Positions 36,216 through 46,796 are shown, counted from the stretch's first letter. The stretch is DNA of 64,000 nt from Roseovarius gahaiensis (GCF_011601345.1 NZ_JAAORB010000001.1:124001-188000), one strand, 5' to 3'. Made by a program: numbers and translations. The notes: generated from the letters alone by a model not told the origin.

Positions 36216-38222
36216 GTGGCGCTTTGGCAATACGCGTGGTCCGCTTGGCTGGATCAGCGGGGGTATTTGTTTCCTTGGGTGCCGGTCTGTCTGGGCCTTG
36301 GCGTGGCGATTTATTTCGCCTTGAGGACAGAGCCATCGGTGTGGGCCTATGTCGGGCTGGTCGCCTTCTGCGCTGTTGCCACCGCTTTGGCATGGTGGTT
36401 GCGCGCCGGGATCGGCCCGCTGCTGCTGGCGCTGTCACTTATGGCCGCCGGTGTCTGTTTGGCGGGCGTGCGCGCCCATAGCTTTGACGAACCGGTTCTG
36501 GGCTGGCGGTATTACGGCCCGGTCGAAGGCCGGATCGTGGCCATTGATCGCTCGGGCTCGGATGCCATGCGCCTGACGTTGGATCACGTCCGCCTGGATG
36601 ATGTCGCCCCGTCCAAAACCCCGGCGCGCGTGCGGGTTTCGCTGCATGGTCAACAGGGCTTTATCACGCCGCGCCCCGGTCTGCGGGTGATGATGACCGC
36701 GCATCTGTCGCCCCCCGGCGGCCCGGTCGAACCGGGGGGCTTTGATTTTCAGCGCCACGCGTGGTTTTTGCGCTTGGGCGCTGTTGGCTACACGCGCACA
36801 CCTGTTCTGACAGTCGCCCCGCCCGGGGCCGGGCAGTGGATGTTCAAGGCCCGCATGGCCCTGTCCGCACGGGTGCAAGCCGCTTTGCCCGGTGAAACGG
36901 GTGGCTTTGCCGCAGCGATCATGACAGGCGACCGTTCTGGCATTGGCCAAGACACATTGCGCGCGCTGCGGGTGTCCAACCTCGCGCATCTGCTGGCTAT
37001 TTCGGGGTTGCATATGGGGCTGCTGGCAGGGCTTGTCTTTGCCGCCTTCCGGTTGGCCTTTGCGGCGGTGCCAGCGGTTGGGTTGCGGGTGCCCGCCAAA
37101 AAATTGTCGGCTCTGATGGCTTTGCCCGTGGCGGCCGTTTATCTGGGCCTCTCGGGGGGCAATGTGGCGACGGAACGGGCCTTCGTCATGGTGGCCGTGG
37201 CCTTGGTGGCCGTGATGACAGATCGACGTGTCTTGTCGCTCAGGGCGGTGGCAGTGGCCGCGGTGATCGTTTTGATCTTGCGCCCCGAGGCGTTGTTGGG
37301 CCCGGGGTTTCAGATGTCGTTCGCGGCCACCACGGCGCTGGTTGCGGTGTTCGGATGGCTGCGCGATGCACAGGTTCCGCTTGGGCCGCGATTGGCGCGT
37401 GGGGCGGTGGCGGTGGTGATCTCCTCCACAGTCGCGGGGCTTGCCACCGCGCCCGTGGCTGCCGCGCATTTCAACCAATTCGCGCATTTTGGCCTGCTGG
37501 CCAATTTGGCGAGTGTGCCGTTGATGGGGGTTTTGGTCATGCCCGCCGCCGTGCTGGCCGCCTGCCTTTTGCCGTTTGGATTAGAAGCCTTGGCCCTTTG
37601 GGCCATGGGGCTGGGCCTAGACTGGATTTTAGGCGTGGCACACTGGGTGTCAGGCCTTGATGGCGCGCGCGGTACAGTGGTCAGTCCTGATACCATGGTT
37701 CTGCCAGTTATGGCGTTTGGCGCTTTGATATTGGTGCTATGGCAGGGCCGCTTTCGGCTTGTCGGCTGTCTGCCAATGCTTTTGGCGGTGTTTCTTTGGA
37801 CAGGGGCCAAGCGGCCCGATGTCCTGATCGCCGATACCGGCGCATTGATAGGTGTCATGACGCCGGAAGGCCGCGCCTTGAACCGCGCGCGGGGAGCGGG
37901 GTTCGTCGCTTTGAACTGGCTGGAAAACGATGGCGATGCCGCCTCTCAGGAACGCGCCGCATCCCGTTGGCGCGATCAATCTGTCGGGGACATTGGCGTC
38001 TTGGCCCTGCGTGGAAAAGCCGCCGCCCAGAGTTTGACGACGTGCCGGGGCTACGACTGGATTGTGATTAACACCCCGGCCGTGCATCCCGTGCCGTGCA
38101 CTGTGTTCGATCCGCCCCGCCTGCGGCACACGGGCGCGATCGCCCTCTACGCAACACCCGATGGCATCATTCAAAAAACCGCGCGCCAAGTCACCGGCGC
38201 GCGGATGTGGAACGCTCAATAG
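36216..38222 (+). CDS. comEC: ComEC/Rec2-family DNA uptake channel protein
   Basis: A 668-residue integral membrane protein. The DUF4131 N-terminal domain is followed by the competence domain ([40 protein letters not shown]), which is the family hallmark. The C-terminal part is short and lacks the full metallo-beta-lactamase domain of Bacillus ComEC. In Rhodobacter, ComEC homologues bring DNA into the cytoplasm, including DNA from gene transfer agents. Its last 7 bp overlap the end of the convergent lexA gene. Confidence 0.9.
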   Translation: MALWQYAWSAWLDQRGYLFPWVPVCLGLGVAIYFALRTEPSVWAYVGLVAFCAVATALAWWLRAGIGPLLLALSLMAAGVCLAGVRAHSFDEPVLGWRYYGPVEGRIVAIDRSGSDAMRLTLDHVRLDDVAPSKTPARVRVSLHGQQGFITPRPGLRVMMTAHLSPPGGPVEPGGFDFQRHAWFLRLGAVGYTRTPVLTVAPPGAGQWMFKARMALSARVQAALPGETGGFAAAIMTGDRSGIGQDTLRALRVSNLAHLLAISGLHMGLLAGLVFAAFRLAFAAVPAVGLRVPAKKLSALMALPVAAVYLGLSGGNVATERAFVMVAVALVAVMTDRRVLSLRAVAVAAVIVLILRPEALLGPGFQMSFAATTALVAVFGWLRDAQVPLGPRLARGAVAVVISSTVAGLATAPVAAAHFNQFAHFGLLANLASVPLMGVLVMPAAVLAACLLPFGLEALALWAMGLGLDWILGVAHWVSGLDGARGTVVSPDTMVLPVMAFGALILVLWQGRFRLVGCLPMLLAVFLWTGAKRPDVLIADTGALIGVMTPEGRALNRARGAGFVALNWLENDGDAASQERAASRWRDQSVGDIGVLALRGKAAAQSLTTCRGYDWIVINTPAVHPVPCTVFDPPRLRHTGAIALYATPDGIIQKTARQVTGARMWNAQ

Positions 38223-38917
38223 GTGCGGATCAATCCCACCAGACGGCCCTGAACCTTGACTTGGTCTTCAGGCAAAACGCGGGTTTCATAGGCCGGATTG
38301 GCGGCTTCGAGTGCAATCGCATTGCCGCGGCGATAGAATTTTTTCAGCGTCGCTTCCTGATCTTCGATCAGTGCCACAACGATATCGCCATTGTCTGCCG
38401 TGCTGGTTTCCCGGATCACCACGACATCGCCTTCGTTAATCCCAGCCTCGATCATCGAATCGCCCTTCACTTCCAACGCGTAATGCTCGCCCTGTCCCGA
38501 GATCATCGCGCCGGGCACGGCCACCTTATGGCTGACATGGGCAATCGCCTCGATCGGAACACCGGCCGCAATCCGCCCCATAACCGGCAGTTCCATCGCA
38601 GCCAGTGCCTCTACCGGCTGCGCGTTTGCCGGTTGCGCCGCATCGGGACGATCACCCTCAATCACGTGCGGGGTGAAGCCATGGCGCGCCTCTCCGCCCA
38701 GTGACTCGGGCAGCTTCACAATTTCAAGCGCACGGGCCCGATGCGCCAACCGCCGAATGAATCCACGTTCTTCCAACGCGGTAATCAGGCGGTGAATGCC
38801 AGATTTCGACCGCAAATCAAGCGCTTCTTTCATTTCGTCAAAACTGGGGGGCACGCCATCACGTTGGACGCGGTTATGGATGAATTCCAGCAGATCCAGC
38901 TGTTTCTTGGTCAACAT
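38216..38917 (-). CDS. lexA: SOS repressor LexA
   Basis: A 233-residue repressor-protease. The winged helix-turn-helix covers residues 1-65 ([40 protein letters not shown]). The self-cleavage bond is Ala118-Gly119 in [11 protein letters not shown], and the catalytic pair is Ser154 in KGDSMIEAG and Lys192 in EATLKKF. The start at 38917 gives the usual MLTKKQ; an earlier ATG adds an unconserved octapeptide. An alphaproteobacterial LexA box lies 33 bp upstream, indicating autoregulation. Confidence 0.97.
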   Translation of the reverse strand: MLTKKQLDLLEFIHNRVQRDGVPPSFDEMKEALDLRSKSGIHRLITALEERGFIRRLAHRARALEIVKLPESLGGEARHGFTPHVIEGDRPDAAQPANAQPVEALAAMELPVMGRIAAGVPIEAIAHVSHKVAVPGAMISGQGEHYALEVKGDSMIEAGINEGDVVVIRETSTADNGDIVVALIEDQEATLKKFYRRGNAIALEAANPAYETRVLPEDQVKVQGRLVGLIRTY

Positions 38918-38949
38918 GCGGCACACCTCCGGACTGTGCATTTTTTTTT

Positions 38950-38964
38950 GTTCTACACATGTTC
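38950..38964. promoter_or_regulatory. LexA box (GTTC-N7-GTTC)
   Basis: GTTCTACACATGTTC matches exactly the alphaproteobacterial LexA-binding consensus GTTC-N7-GTTC. It lies 33 bp upstream of the lexA ATG, next to a run of nine T and an AT-rich block expected at the promoter. Confidence 0.93.
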
Positions 38965-38994
38965 CCGTTTTGTGTCAACTCCGCACCGCGAACC

Positions 38995-39056
38995 TTCATT
39001 GTTCTGAAAATACTCCGGGGGAGTCGCCGTTTACGGCGACGGGGGCAGCGCCCCCC
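38995..39056 (+). repeat. dispersed GC-rich hairpin repeat, copy 2
   Basis: Same order as the copy at 2844-2905: TTCATTGTTC, then ACTCCGGGGGAGT, a GTCGCCG(N)CGGCGAC hairpin and GGGGGCAGCGCCCCC. It lies directly against the moeA stop (4 bp away), so it would form the 3' end of the trpG-to-moeA transcript as the reverse complement. Loop bases differ between copies while the stems are kept. Confidence 0.8.
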
Positions 39057-39059
39057 TTT

Positions 39060-40232
39060 TCAAACCGCTAGATACTCGATCATTTCGCCCGCTTTTCGTG
39101 GCCCGTCATCGGCGGGGCGGATCATCAGCGCGTTGGCATCGGCCAGAACGCTCAGCAAAGCACTGTCTTGGCGGCTGGCCGGTGTGATTGCGCCACCGTC
39201 CACCTGCGCGCGCATGTAATGTTCGCGCGGTCCGCCCGCTGGTAAATCATGTGCGAGGCGCGCCGTTAGGCGCGACGAGCGCTGCGCCCCAAGGCCCAGC
39301 ATGGCGCGGATCACCGGGATCACAAACACATGCCCGCACACCATGGCCGAAACCGGATTGCCGGGCAGGCCGATCATCACCGCATCGCCCATCCGGCCCG
39401 CCATCAGCGGTTTGCCAGGGCGCATGCGCACCTTGTAAAATGCCCGCTTCACGCCAAGGCTTTCGGTCACATCGCCGACCAGATCATGGTCGCCCACCGA
39501 CGCGCCGCCGATGGTGATTACCAGATCTGCGTCGCGCGCCAGATCGAACGCCGCTTCCAACGAGGCGCGCGTGTCGCGCGCAATCGGCAGGATGCGGGCC
39601 TGCGCGCCAATCCCGTCCAGCATCGCCTTCAACCCGAAGGTGTTCGAGGCGATGATCTGGTCCGGGCCGGGGTCTTCGCCGGGCATCACCAGTTCATCCC
39701 CGGTCGAGATCAGCGCGACCTGCGGTTTGCGGCTGACAGTCACGGCCCCGATATTCATCGAGGCCAGAAGGGCAATATCCGCCGGCCTCAGAACACGGGG
39801 CGCGGTGATCCGGTCGCCGGTTTTGAAGTCCGCGCCGACGGGGCGGATATGTGTGTTGTCACCCAGATTGTCCCCCAAGGTGATCCGGTCGCCGTCGCGG
39901 GTGACATCTTCTTGGATGACGACCCTGTCGGCGCCTTCGGGCACGGGCGCGCCGGTGAAAATGCGCACGGCTTGGCCCGCCCGCACATGGCCCGCAAACC
40001 CGTGGCCGGCGGCGGCCTCGCCGATCACGTCGAACTGCGCGCCGGGGTGGGCGGCAGGGCCGCTGACCGCATAGCCATCCATGGCCGAGGCCGCAAAGGG
40101 TGGCTGATCGCGCCGGGCGACAGCATCGGCGGCCAGAACACGGCCCGCCGCATCCTTTAGGGGAACGGTTTCGCTGTTCAGCGGGGTAACCAGCGAAAAC
40201 AGATGTTTCAGCGCGTCATCTACGGTGATCAT
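39060..40232 (-). CDS. moeA: molybdopterin molybdotransferase
   Basis: Inserts molybdate into adenylated molybdopterin, the last step of molybdenum cofactor synthesis. 390 residues with the usual domains; visible motifs are [36 protein letters not shown] and [11 protein letters not shown], plus the substrate loop [10 protein letters not shown] and [11 protein letters not shown]. Its ATG overlaps the moaC stop by 4 nt. It is the last gene of the trpG-D-C-moaC-moeA run. Confidence 0.96.
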   Translation of the reverse strand: MITVDDALKHLFSLVTPLNSETVPLKDAAGRVLAADAVARRDQPPFAASAMDGYAVSGPAAHPGAQFDVIGEAAAGHGFAGHVRAGQAVRIFTGAPVPEGADRVVIQEDVTRDGDRITLGDNLGDNTHIRPVGADFKTGDRITAPRVLRPADIALLASMNIGAVTVSRKPQVALISTGDELVMPGEDPGPDQIIASNTFGLKAMLDGIGAQARILPIARDTRASLEAAFDLARDADLVITIGGASVGDHDLVGDVTESLGVKRAFYKVRMRPGKPLMAGRMGDAVMIGLPGNPVSAMVCGHVFVIPVIRAMLGLGAQRSSRLTARLAHDLPAGGPREHYMRAQVDGGAITPASRQDSALLSVLADANALMIRPADDGPRKAGEMIEYLAV

Positions 40233-40705
40233 GTGGCCTCGTAACGCCCGGATTTGCCACCATCTTTCAGCAACACGCGGATGCCACCGATCTCCATCGC
40301 CTTGTCGACGGCCTTGACCATGTCATAGACGGTCAATGCTGCGGTGCTGACGGCGGTCAGCGCCTCCATCTCAACGCCGGTCTGGCCCGTGGTCTTGACC
40401 GTCGCCTCGATCTGCACACCGGGCAACTCGGGATCAAGCGTCAGGTCTACCGCCACTTTGGTCACGGGCAGGGGATGACATAGCGGGATCAACTCGGGCG
40501 TTTTCTTGGCCCCCATGATGCCTGCCAGCCGCGCCACCGACAGCACATCGCCTTTCTTGGCGGTGCCGTCGCTGATCATGTCAAAGGTGGCTTGCGCCAT
40601 GGTCACATGCCCGGCGGCCACGGCGACACGGGCGGTCACGGCCTTGTCCGAGACATCGACCATATGCGCATCGCCCTTGCCGTCAAAATGCGTGAGGCCC
40701 GCCAT
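40229..40705 (-). CDS. moaC: cyclic pyranopterin monophosphate synthase accessory protein MoaC
   Basis: Second enzyme of the first molybdopterin step: with MoaA it forms cyclic pyranopterin monophosphate from GTP. 158 residues, normal length. [18 protein letters not shown] at the N-terminus, [18 protein letters not shown] and the [11 protein letters not shown] stretch near the C-terminus are the family's conserved blocks. It begins one base after the trpC stop region (adjacent, no spacer) and overlaps moeA by 4 nt. Confidence 0.97.
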   Translation of the reverse strand: MAGLTHFDGKGDAHMVDVSDKAVTARVAVAAGHVTMAQATFDMISDGTAKKGDVLSVARLAGIMGAKKTPELIPLCHPLPVTKVAVDLTLDPELPGVQIEATVKTTGQTGVEMEALTAVSTAALTVYDMVKAVDKAMEIGGIRVLLKDGGKSGRYEAT

Positions 40706-41521
40706 TTACATCCCCCCCGCGGTCAGCGGGTTGGCCAGCAGCGTTTGGGTGGCCGCGGCGACATCATCCGCCCGCATCAGCGATTCCCCGATCAAAAAGC
40801 ATCGTGCGCCATACCTTGCCATATCCGACAGATCCTTGGGCGTGCTCAGCCCGCTTTCGCAGACGATCATGCGATCGGCGGGCACCAGCCGCGACAAGGT
40901 GCGCGTGGTGTCCAAAGAGGTTTCAAACGTGTTCAGGTCGCGATTGTTGATACCGATCATCTTTGAAGACAGTTTCGCGGCCCGCTCAAGCTCGGCCTCG
41001 TCATGCACTTCGATCAGCGCATCCATGCCCCAATCCGTCGCGGCCGCCTCAAGCTCGGCGGCTTGCGTGTCATCGACCGAGGCCATGATGATCAGGATGC
41101 AATCGGACCCCCATGCGCGCGCTTCGGCCACCTGATAGGGGTCATACATGAAATCCTTGCGCAGCACCGGCAGGTCACAGGCGGCACGGGCCTGTTGCAG
41201 ATAGTCAGGCGCGCCCTGAAAACTGGGCGTGTCGGTCAGAACCGACAGACAGGCCGCGCCGCCATTTGCATAGGCCGTCGCCAATGTGGCAGGATCAAAA
41301 TCTTCGCGGATCAGCCCCTTGGAGGGGCTGGCCTTCTTGATCTCGGCGATCAGGCCGTAGCCCAGCTTGCTGGCTTGCAACAACGTGTCGGCAAAGGGGC
41401 GGACCTCGCCCGCGTCGCGTGCGGCGGCCTCAACCTCGTCCAGCGGGAGTTCGGCCTTGGCGGCGGCGATTTCGTCCAGTTTGTAGGCCTTGATCTTTTC
41501 CAGAATGGTAGGGGTGCTCAT
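40706..41521 (-). CDS. trpC: indole-3-glycerol phosphate synthase
   Basis: Closes the indole ring in tryptophan synthesis. 271 residues, single-function TIM barrel without TrpF. Conserved: [17 protein letters not shown] near residue 60, [39 protein letters not shown] and [11 protein letters not shown]. The gene overlaps the trpD stop by 4 nt at its start and abuts moaC at its end. Confidence 0.98.
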   Translation of the reverse strand: MSTPTILEKIKAYKLDEIAAAKAELPLDEVEAAARDAGEVRPFADTLLQASKLGYGLIAEIKKASPSKGLIREDFDPATLATAYANGGAACLSVLTDTPSFQGAPDYLQQARAACDLPVLRKDFMYDPYQVAEARAWGSDCILIIMASVDDTQAAELEAAATDWGMDALIEVHDEAELERAAKLSSKMIGINNRDLNTFETSLDTTRTLSRLVPADRMIVCESGLSTPKDLSDMARYGARCFLIGESLMRADDVAAATQTLLANPLTAGGM

Positions 41522-42540
41522 GCGGCCTCCGATGTGATCTTGGCAAGGGTTCTAACTTTGGCGTGGGCTGCGCCGCTGTCAATGCTTTCAATGGCCTGCG
41601 CGACGCCGTCTTTCACGTCGGCTGCGTGGCCTGCGACCACCAATGCGGCCGCTGCGTTCAGCAAAACCGCGTCGCGATAGGCCCCCGCGGCCCCCTCCAG
41701 CAGCGCGCGAAAGGCGTTGGCGTTGTCTTCGGGGGTGCCGCCGATGATCGCCTCGAACGGATGCACGGGCAGGCCGAACTCTTCGGGGTGCATCTCGGTG
41801 TCGGTCACATCGCCGTTTTCGCCCAGTTGCGCCACCCATGTGATACCGGTGATCGTCATCTCGTCGGTGCCGTCGCTGCCATGCACCAGCCATGCGCGCT
41901 CGGATCCAAGCTGCCCCAGCGTTTCGGCCATCGGGCGGATCAGGTCGCGCGCAAAAGCGCCGGTCAATTGCCGTTTGACACCTGCGGGATTGGTCAGCGG
42001 GCCCAGAATGTTGAAAATGGTGCGTGTTCCCAGCTCGGCGCGGACCGGGCCGACATGCGCCATCGCAGGGTGATGCATCGGGGCCATCATAAAGCCGATC
42101 CCGGCCTGTTGCATGGCGCGTTCCACCACATCCGGGCCAACCATCACGTTGATTCCCATCTGCGTCAGTGCATCCGCCGCGCCGGATTTTGAGCTGAGGT
42201 TGCGGTTGCCGTGTTTAGCCACCGGCACACCCGCGCCCGCCACCACAAAGGCGGTCGCGGTGGAAATGTTCAGCGTGCCCTTGCCGTCGCCGCCTGTGCC
42301 GACGATATCCATCGCGCCTGCGGGGGCCGTCACCTTGTTGCACTTTGCGCGCATCACGGCGGCGGCGGCGGCGAATTCGTCCACCGTTTCGCCACGGGTG
42401 CGCAGCGCCATCAGAAAGCCGCCCATCTGGGCCGGTGTGGCCTCGCCCTCGAACAAACACGAAAATGCCGCCTCGGCCTCGTCTCGGCTCAGGGGGCGTT
42501 CTGCGGCGGCGCCGATCAATGGCTTCAAACGGTCGCTCAT
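41518..42540 (-). CDS. trpD: anthranilate phosphoribosyltransferase
   Basis: Adds phosphoribosyl to anthranilate. 340 residues. The PRPP loop is [15 protein letters not shown], and the [17 protein letters not shown] and [18 protein letters not shown] regions are clear. It overlaps trpG (4 nt) at the start and trpC (4 nt) at the end. Confidence 0.98.
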   Translation of the reverse strand: MSDRLKPLIGAAAERPLSRDEAEAAFSCLFEGEATPAQMGGFLMALRTRGETVDEFAAAAAVMRAKCNKVTAPAGAMDIVGTGGDGKGTLNISTATAFVVAGAGVPVAKHGNRNLSSKSGAADALTQMGINVMVGPDVVERAMQQAGIGFMMAPMHHPAMAHVGPVRAELGTRTIFNILGPLTNPAGVKRQLTGAFARDLIRPMAETLGQLGSERAWLVHGSDGTDEMTITGITWVAQLGENGDVTDTEMHPEEFGLPVHPFEAIIGGTPEDNANAFRALLEGAAGAYRDAVLLNAAAALVVAGHAADVKDGVAQAIESIDSGAAHAKVRTLAKITSEAA

Positions 42541-43118
42541 GCCGGGGCCTTCATCGTATCAAGGAAATTTTTCAGCAGGGCATGGCCGTGTTCCGAGGCT
42601 ATCGATTCGGGGTGAAACTGCACGCCTTCGATTGGCAATTCGCGATGTTTCAGGCCCATGATCGTGCCATCCTCAAGCTCGGCGGTGATGGCCAGCACTT
42701 CGGGGCAGGTGGCCCGTTCGACCACCAGCGAATGATAGCGCGTCGCCTGAAACGGCGAGGGCAGGCCTGCGAACACACCCTGTCCGGTGTGATGCACTTG
42801 CCCCATCTTGCCGTGCACGATGTCCGAGTGGCGCACCACCTTGCCGCCAAAGGCCTGCCCGATGGTCTGATGGCCAAGGCAGACGCCCAAAAGTGGCGTG
42901 CCCGTTTCGGCGGCGGCCTGCGTCAGCGCAAGGCAGATGCCGGCCTGATCAGGGTCACACGGCCCCGGTGACAGCAGAATCCCGGCGGGGTTCATGGCCA
43001 TCGCGTCTTGCACGGTCAGCGCGTCGTTGCGTTTTACAACAACGTCTGCGCCCAATTCACCGACGTAATGCACCAGATTGTAGGTGAAACTGTCGTAGTT
43101 ATCTATCAAAAGCAGCAT
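42537..43118 (-). CDS. trpG: anthranilate synthase component II (glutamine amidotransferase)
   Basis: Releases ammonia from glutamine for anthranilate synthase; may also serve aminodeoxychorismate synthase, as in many bacteria. 193 residues: [20 protein letters not shown], the nucleophile Cys80 in [11 protein letters not shown], and the His-Glu pair in [12 protein letters not shown]. The start at 43118 is fixed by the family N-terminus; a longer frame upstream runs into the spacer with the divergent YibQ-like gene. First gene of the run to moeA. Its partner trpE is 3.7 kb away. Confidence 0.97.
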   Translation of the reverse strand: MLLLIDNYDSFTYNLVHYVGELGADVVVKRNDALTVQDAMAMNPAGILLSPGPCDPDQAGICLALTQAAAETGTPLLGVCLGHQTIGQAFGGKVVRHSDIVHGKMGQVHHTGQGVFAGLPSPFQATRYHSLVVERATCPEVLAITAELEDGTIMGLKHRELPIEGVQFHPESIASEHGHALLKNFLDTMKAPA

Positions 43119-43245
43119 TTTGCCCGTCCTTGCGCCAAGAGGGGGGTGGAGGCCGGCGGTGCGGTCGCGGTATACATGTTCAGGCTTGCGCGGTACCGTC
43201 AAGGGGCGCATAGCTGAGAAAAGGTAATAACAGGGGGCAATTGCA

Positions 43246-44820
43246 GTGGCACGCGGGCTTTTTTCGGGATTCCTTGTCGGAACTGTGCTGTCGGGGGCTG
43301 TGCTTGGCACCGTGTCGGTGCTGACCGCGCCACCGGTGACCACCTCGCCCGAGGCGGCGGCGTTGGATGTTCCGGCAAGCTCGGAGTTTGATCAATCGCG
43401 CGAGGATCGCGAGGCTGATTTGCCCGCTTCGGACCAAGGCACGTCTGCTTCGGCCTCCGCGCCCAAGGTTGCCCCGCCCGAGCCGGATGACCTGACGTCT
43501 TTGCAAGACGCCGATACCGCGCCGGCCGGCCAGCCCGAAACGGCACAGCCTGAAAATGGACTGTCTGCGCCCGAGGTGGGCGATGACGCGTCAGGCGTTC
43601 AAGTGGAAAGTGACAGCCCGGTATTGCCCAGCCCACAAGCCATGGCGCCCACCGCGCCAGCGGATGACGACAACCTGTCGATCTCGACCGAACCGGCACA
43701 GCCCGCGGCCCCGGACGTGGAAGATGGTGGCGCATTCGATGGGCCGCAGTCCACGCCTGAGGCGTCGACCACGCCAGAGGATGCGCAAAGCTCTGACCTC
43801 GAAGCCGAACCCGAGGCCCGCGCGCCGCAAGCCGACAGTGCGGATCAGGACCGCCCCTCGGATGAGATCGCGACCATCCCCAACCCCACGCCCGACCAAG
43901 CCGCGCAGAACGAGGCTGACACGGCCGTTGACGCGCAGCCCGACGACACCGCCACAGAGGAACCAGAGCGTCAGGCCACAATCGGCAACATGGCGCAGGG
44001 GGTGACCACCGGGCGCTTGCCGTCAATGGCCGACACACCTGACACACCTGACACACCTGACACGACAGGGACCAACGCCGAGACCCGCGCCGCCACCCCG
44101 CCGGATGAGACAGACGCAGCGGATGGCGGCGAGGCCGAAGACACCCGGCCGCCGCTGGAACGGTTCGCCACCGCGTTTGACAATCCTGAAGGCAAGCCCC
44201 TGATGTCCATCGTCTTGATTGACGATGGCGACAGCGCGGTCGGGCTTGAGGCATTGTCAGGGTTTCCCTACCCAATCAGCTTTGCGATTGACCCCGGATG
44301 GCCCGGCGCAGCCGAGGCCGCCCGGCGCTATCGCGAGGCCGGGTTTGAAACCCTTGCCATGGCCTATTTGCCGCCCGGCGCCAGCCCGGCGGATACCGAG
44401 GTGGCCATGCAGGCGCAAATGGCGGCGGTTCCCAATGCCGTGGCCGTGTTCGAGGCCCCGGACGCCGATTTGCAATCTAATCGTGACGCCAGTGAGCAAT
44501 TGGCCAGCATCCTGTCGGCCAGCGGTCATGGTTTGGTGATGTATCCGCAGGGGCTGAACACCGCGCAGAAATTGATTGCCAAGGACGGCGTGCCGTCGGC
44601 CACGATATTTCGGGATTTCGATGCCAGCGGACAGGATGCGACGGTGATCCGCCGGTTTCTCGATCAGGCGGCCTTCAAGGCCAGCCGCGAGGAGGGCGGG
44701 GTGATCATGGTGGGGCGCTTGCGCCCCGATACGATCAGCGCGCTGTTGCTTTGGGGCTTGCAGGACCGAGCCAGCACTGTGGCGCTGGCCCCCGTCTCGG
44801 CCATATTGCGCCAAGACTAA
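43246..44820 (+). CDS. YibQ-like divergent polysaccharide deacetylase with a long acidic linker
   Basis: A 524-residue protein. An N-terminal helix ([18 protein letters not shown]) anchors or exports it. Residues 35-300 are low-complexity, rich in Asp, Glu, Ala, Pro and Thr, with a threefold DTP repeat. The C-terminal 200 residues form a divergent deacetylase barrel ([60 protein letters not shown]). Translation starts at a GTG with AGGGGG upstream. The family is thought to act on the cell envelope; the substrate is unknown. It is divergent from trpG. Confidence 0.82.
   Translation: MARGLFSGFLVGTVLSGAVLGTVSVLTAPPVTTSPEAAALDVPASSEFDQSREDREADLPASDQGTSASASAPKVAPPEPDDLTSLQDADTAPAGQPETAQPENGLSAPEVGDDASGVQVESDSPVLPSPQAMAPTAPADDDNLSISTEPAQPAAPDVEDGGAFDGPQSTPEASTTPEDAQSSDLEAEPEARAPQADSADQDRPSDEIATIPNPTPDQAAQNEADTAVDAQPDDTATEEPERQATIGNMAQGVTTGRLPSMADTPDTPDTPDTTGTNAETRAATPPDETDAADGGEAEDTRPPLERFATAFDNPEGKPLMSIVLIDDGDSAVGLEALSGFPYPISFAIDPGWPGAAEAARRYREAGFETLAMAYLPPGASPADTEVAMQAQMAAVPNAVAVFEAPDADLQSNRDASEQLASILSASGHGLVMYPQGLNTAQKLIAKDGVPSATIFRDFDASGQDATVIRRFLDQAAFKASREEGGVIMVGRLRPDTISALLLWGLQDRASTVALAPVSAILRQD
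44032..44063 (+). repeat. 9-bp tandem repeat inside the YibQ-like gene
   Basis: Three exact copies of GACACACCT in a row, then a partial fourth. Being a multiple of three, it keeps frame and encodes DTPDTPDT in the disordered linker. Slippage would change linker length without breaking the protein. Confidence 0.9.
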
Positions 44821-44926
44821 AACTTCAAAGTCACTTTGCGAAACAGTGTTGCAGGATGTTGATCAACCTGTACTAGAAAAATTCTGGGGTATTCTTCCTT
44901 AGGTATAAGATTATAAGGGGTTTGAA

Positions 44927-45424
44927 ATGAAAGTGACAGTAGCAGCAGTGTTGGGTCTGGTGGCCAGTGCAGGTGTGGCCATGGCAGATATGTCGGCCCA
45001 GTTGGGCGGCGGATGGGATGGCGGCAAGGTGCCGTCGGGCCAGCAGTGCAATTTGCAGGGCGGCAATGGCAGCACACCGCCGATGCGCGTATCGGGTATT
45101 CCCTCGGGCGCGGTTTGGATTGTGGCCTATTTCAATGACAAGTCTTACAAGCCCCTGTCGCGTAATGGTGGGCATGGCACGATTGCATTTCCGGTGCGCG
45201 GCGCGGTGACCGACCTGCCAGCTGTGCCGGGTATGACAAAGCGGTTGCCCGGTGGGGCGCAGGTCATGGCCCCGGCCAAATCCTCGGGCAAATATGCCAG
45301 CCCCGGCTATTTGCCCCCCTGTTCGGGCGGCAAGAACAATCGCTATTCTGTCGATCTGAAGGCTGTGGATAAGCAAGGCAAGGTCTTGGCCGAAATCCGG
45401 GATTTCACCATCGGGCGATATTGA
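44927..45424 (+). CDS. small secreted protein, function unknown
   Basis: A 165-residue exported protein with a signal peptide (VTVAAVLGLVASAGVAMA, cleavage likely before DMSAQ). The mature part has CNLQGGNGSTPPMRVSGIPSG, then WIVAYFNDKSYKPLSRNGGHG and a cysteine near the C-terminus (LPPCSGGKNN). The SGIPSGAVWIVAYFND stretch is vaguely like PEBP/YbhB-type proteins, but I would not assign it. A TAAGGGG site precedes the ATG, and the upstream 100 bp is unusually AT-rich. Single gene, convergent with rluE. Confidence 0.75.
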   Translation: MKVTVAAVLGLVASAGVAMADMSAQLGGGWDGGKVPSGQQCNLQGGNGSTPPMRVSGIPSGAVWIVAYFNDKSYKPLSRNGGHGTIAFPVRGAVTDLPAVPGMTKRLPGGAQVMAPAKSSGKYASPGYLPPCSGGKNNRYSVDLKAVDKQGKVLAEIRDFTIGRY

Positions 45425-45479
45425 TCAACACCATGCGGGCGGGGCATGTCCGCCCGCATGGGCAACCGCTTGGGGATGA

Positions 45480-46043
45480 TTAGCGGCGGCTTTTGGTGGG
45501 CAAGTCACGCCATGCGCCGGGCAACAGCCCGTCAAGCGACCAATTGCCAATACGCCAGCGCACAAGCCGCAAGGTAGGATGCCCGATATGTGCCGTCATC
45601 CGGCGCACTTGGCGGTTGCGGCCTTCGCTGATGGTGATCTCTAGCCAGCAATCCGGCACGCTTTTGCGATAGCGGACAGGCGGATCGCGATCCCAGATGT
45701 CGGGCGGATCAATCCGGCGCACTTGGGCCGGGCGCGTCAGCCCGTCCTTGAGCGTGACACCCCGGCGCAGTGCCTCTAGCGCGGCGTCATCCGGCAGGCC
45801 TTCGACCTGCACACGATAGGTTTTTTTAGTTTTGAACCGTGGGTTTGAAATGCGCGCCTGTAGCTTTCCATCGTCGGTCAGCAAAAGCAGCCCTTCGCTG
45901 TCGCGATCCAGCCGCCCGGCGGGATAGACGCCGGGCAGGTCGATGTGATCGGACAACGTCGCGCGCGGGCTGTCGGCGGTGCCCTTGTCGGTGAACTGCG
46001 ACAGCACACCGAAAGGTTTGTTGAAGGCGATAAGACGGGCCAT
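45480..46043 (-). CDS. 23S rRNA pseudouridine synthase, RluE-like
   Basis: A 187-residue pseudouridine synthase of the RsuA/RluE group without an S4 domain. The opening [17 protein letters not shown] and the catalytic aspartate in [20 protein letters not shown] (about residue 43) are clear, as are KTYRVQVEG and [20 protein letters not shown]. RluE modifies U2457 of 23S rRNA in E. coli; the short length fits it best. It follows the rhodanese gene by 39 bp on the same strand. Confidence 0.9.
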   Translation of the reverse strand: MARLIAFNKPFGVLSQFTDKGTADSPRATLSDHIDLPGVYPAGRLDRDSEGLLLLTDDGKLQARISNPRFKTKKTYRVQVEGLPDDAALEALRRGVTLKDGLTRPAQVRRIDPPDIWDRDPPVRYRKSVPDCWLEITISEGRNRQVRRMTAHIGHPTLRLVRWRIGNWSLDGLLPGAWRDLPTKSRR

Positions 46044-46082
46044 GGCGCGCTGATGCCTCAGGACGCCATGGCTGACAAGGGG

Positions 46083-46703
46083 TTACTGGTTGGCCGCGGT
46101 CGGCATCAGCCCTGCGCGCACCTTGTAGGTCCAGGCACCGCCGGCGTTTTTCCAGCCGTTCACAGTGCGTTGGCCCGCGTCGGATTTGTCACCCTCGAAC
46201 CCGTCGACAACCGTATAGGACGGGGTTTCGACACCGGCCTCGACCAAGGCATCAACCGCCGCCGCACTGCGCGAGCCTGAGCGGCAGATGATCAGAACCG
46301 CCGCCGGATCATTGGCCGCAACAAAGCCTTTGATCTGGTCGATGAAGGCCGGGTTATCCATCATGCCATAGGCGTTTTTCTTGGCGTTGTAGGGATGGTC
46401 GGGATTGACCAGCTTGAACGGGATGTTGGCATCCGTTTCATTGGCATAGCCCACGAACATGGTTTCCTCGGGACTGCGGATATCGACCAAGGCCACATCA
46501 TCGCGTTCGGCCAGCAGGGCAATCGATTCAGCGGCGGTGATGTAGGTCGATGTGGCGTTGGTCTTTTTCTTGGGCAACTCAGATTCGATGACCGAGGTGT
46601 CAAGTTTCGACCCGTGACCATCAGCGAGGGCCGGAAGCGGCAGCGCAAGGCTGAGGCCCAAGGCCAAGGCAGGTGCGGCAAAAAGACGGGTAATGGATTT
46701 CAT
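46083..46703 (-). CDS. exported rhodanese-like protein
   Basis: A 206-residue periplasmic rhodanese-domain protein. A signal peptide (LFAAPALALGLSLALPLPALA) is followed by one rhodanese module with the active-site loop ICRSGSRSAAAVDAL, in which the cysteine carries the sulfane sulfur. The DIRSPEETMFVGYAN segment is also typical. Substrate unknown. It lies 93 bp downstream of trpE on the same strand but is functionally unrelated. Confidence 0.88.
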   Translation of the reverse strand: MKSITRLFAAPALALGLSLALPLPALADGHGSKLDTSVIESELPKKKTNATSTYITAAESIALLAERDDVALVDIRSPEETMFVGYANETDANIPFKLVNPDHPYNAKKNAYGMMDNPAFIDQIKGFVAANDPAAVLIICRSGSRSAAAVDALVEAGVETPSYTVVDGFEGDKSDAGQRTVNGWKNAGGAWTYKVRAGLMPTAANQ

Positions 46704-46796
46704 GGCGTTTCCTTTTCAAGACATTCGCGTTTTGGAATACGATGTCCTGTCTAAAGGTGTGCCGCCGTCTGATCTTTGACCTGAATCAAAGCCTGA

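Noticed and set aside
44032-44063. CRISPR-like array
   Set aside because: The 9-bp units are contiguous, without spacers, and lie in frame in a coding region.
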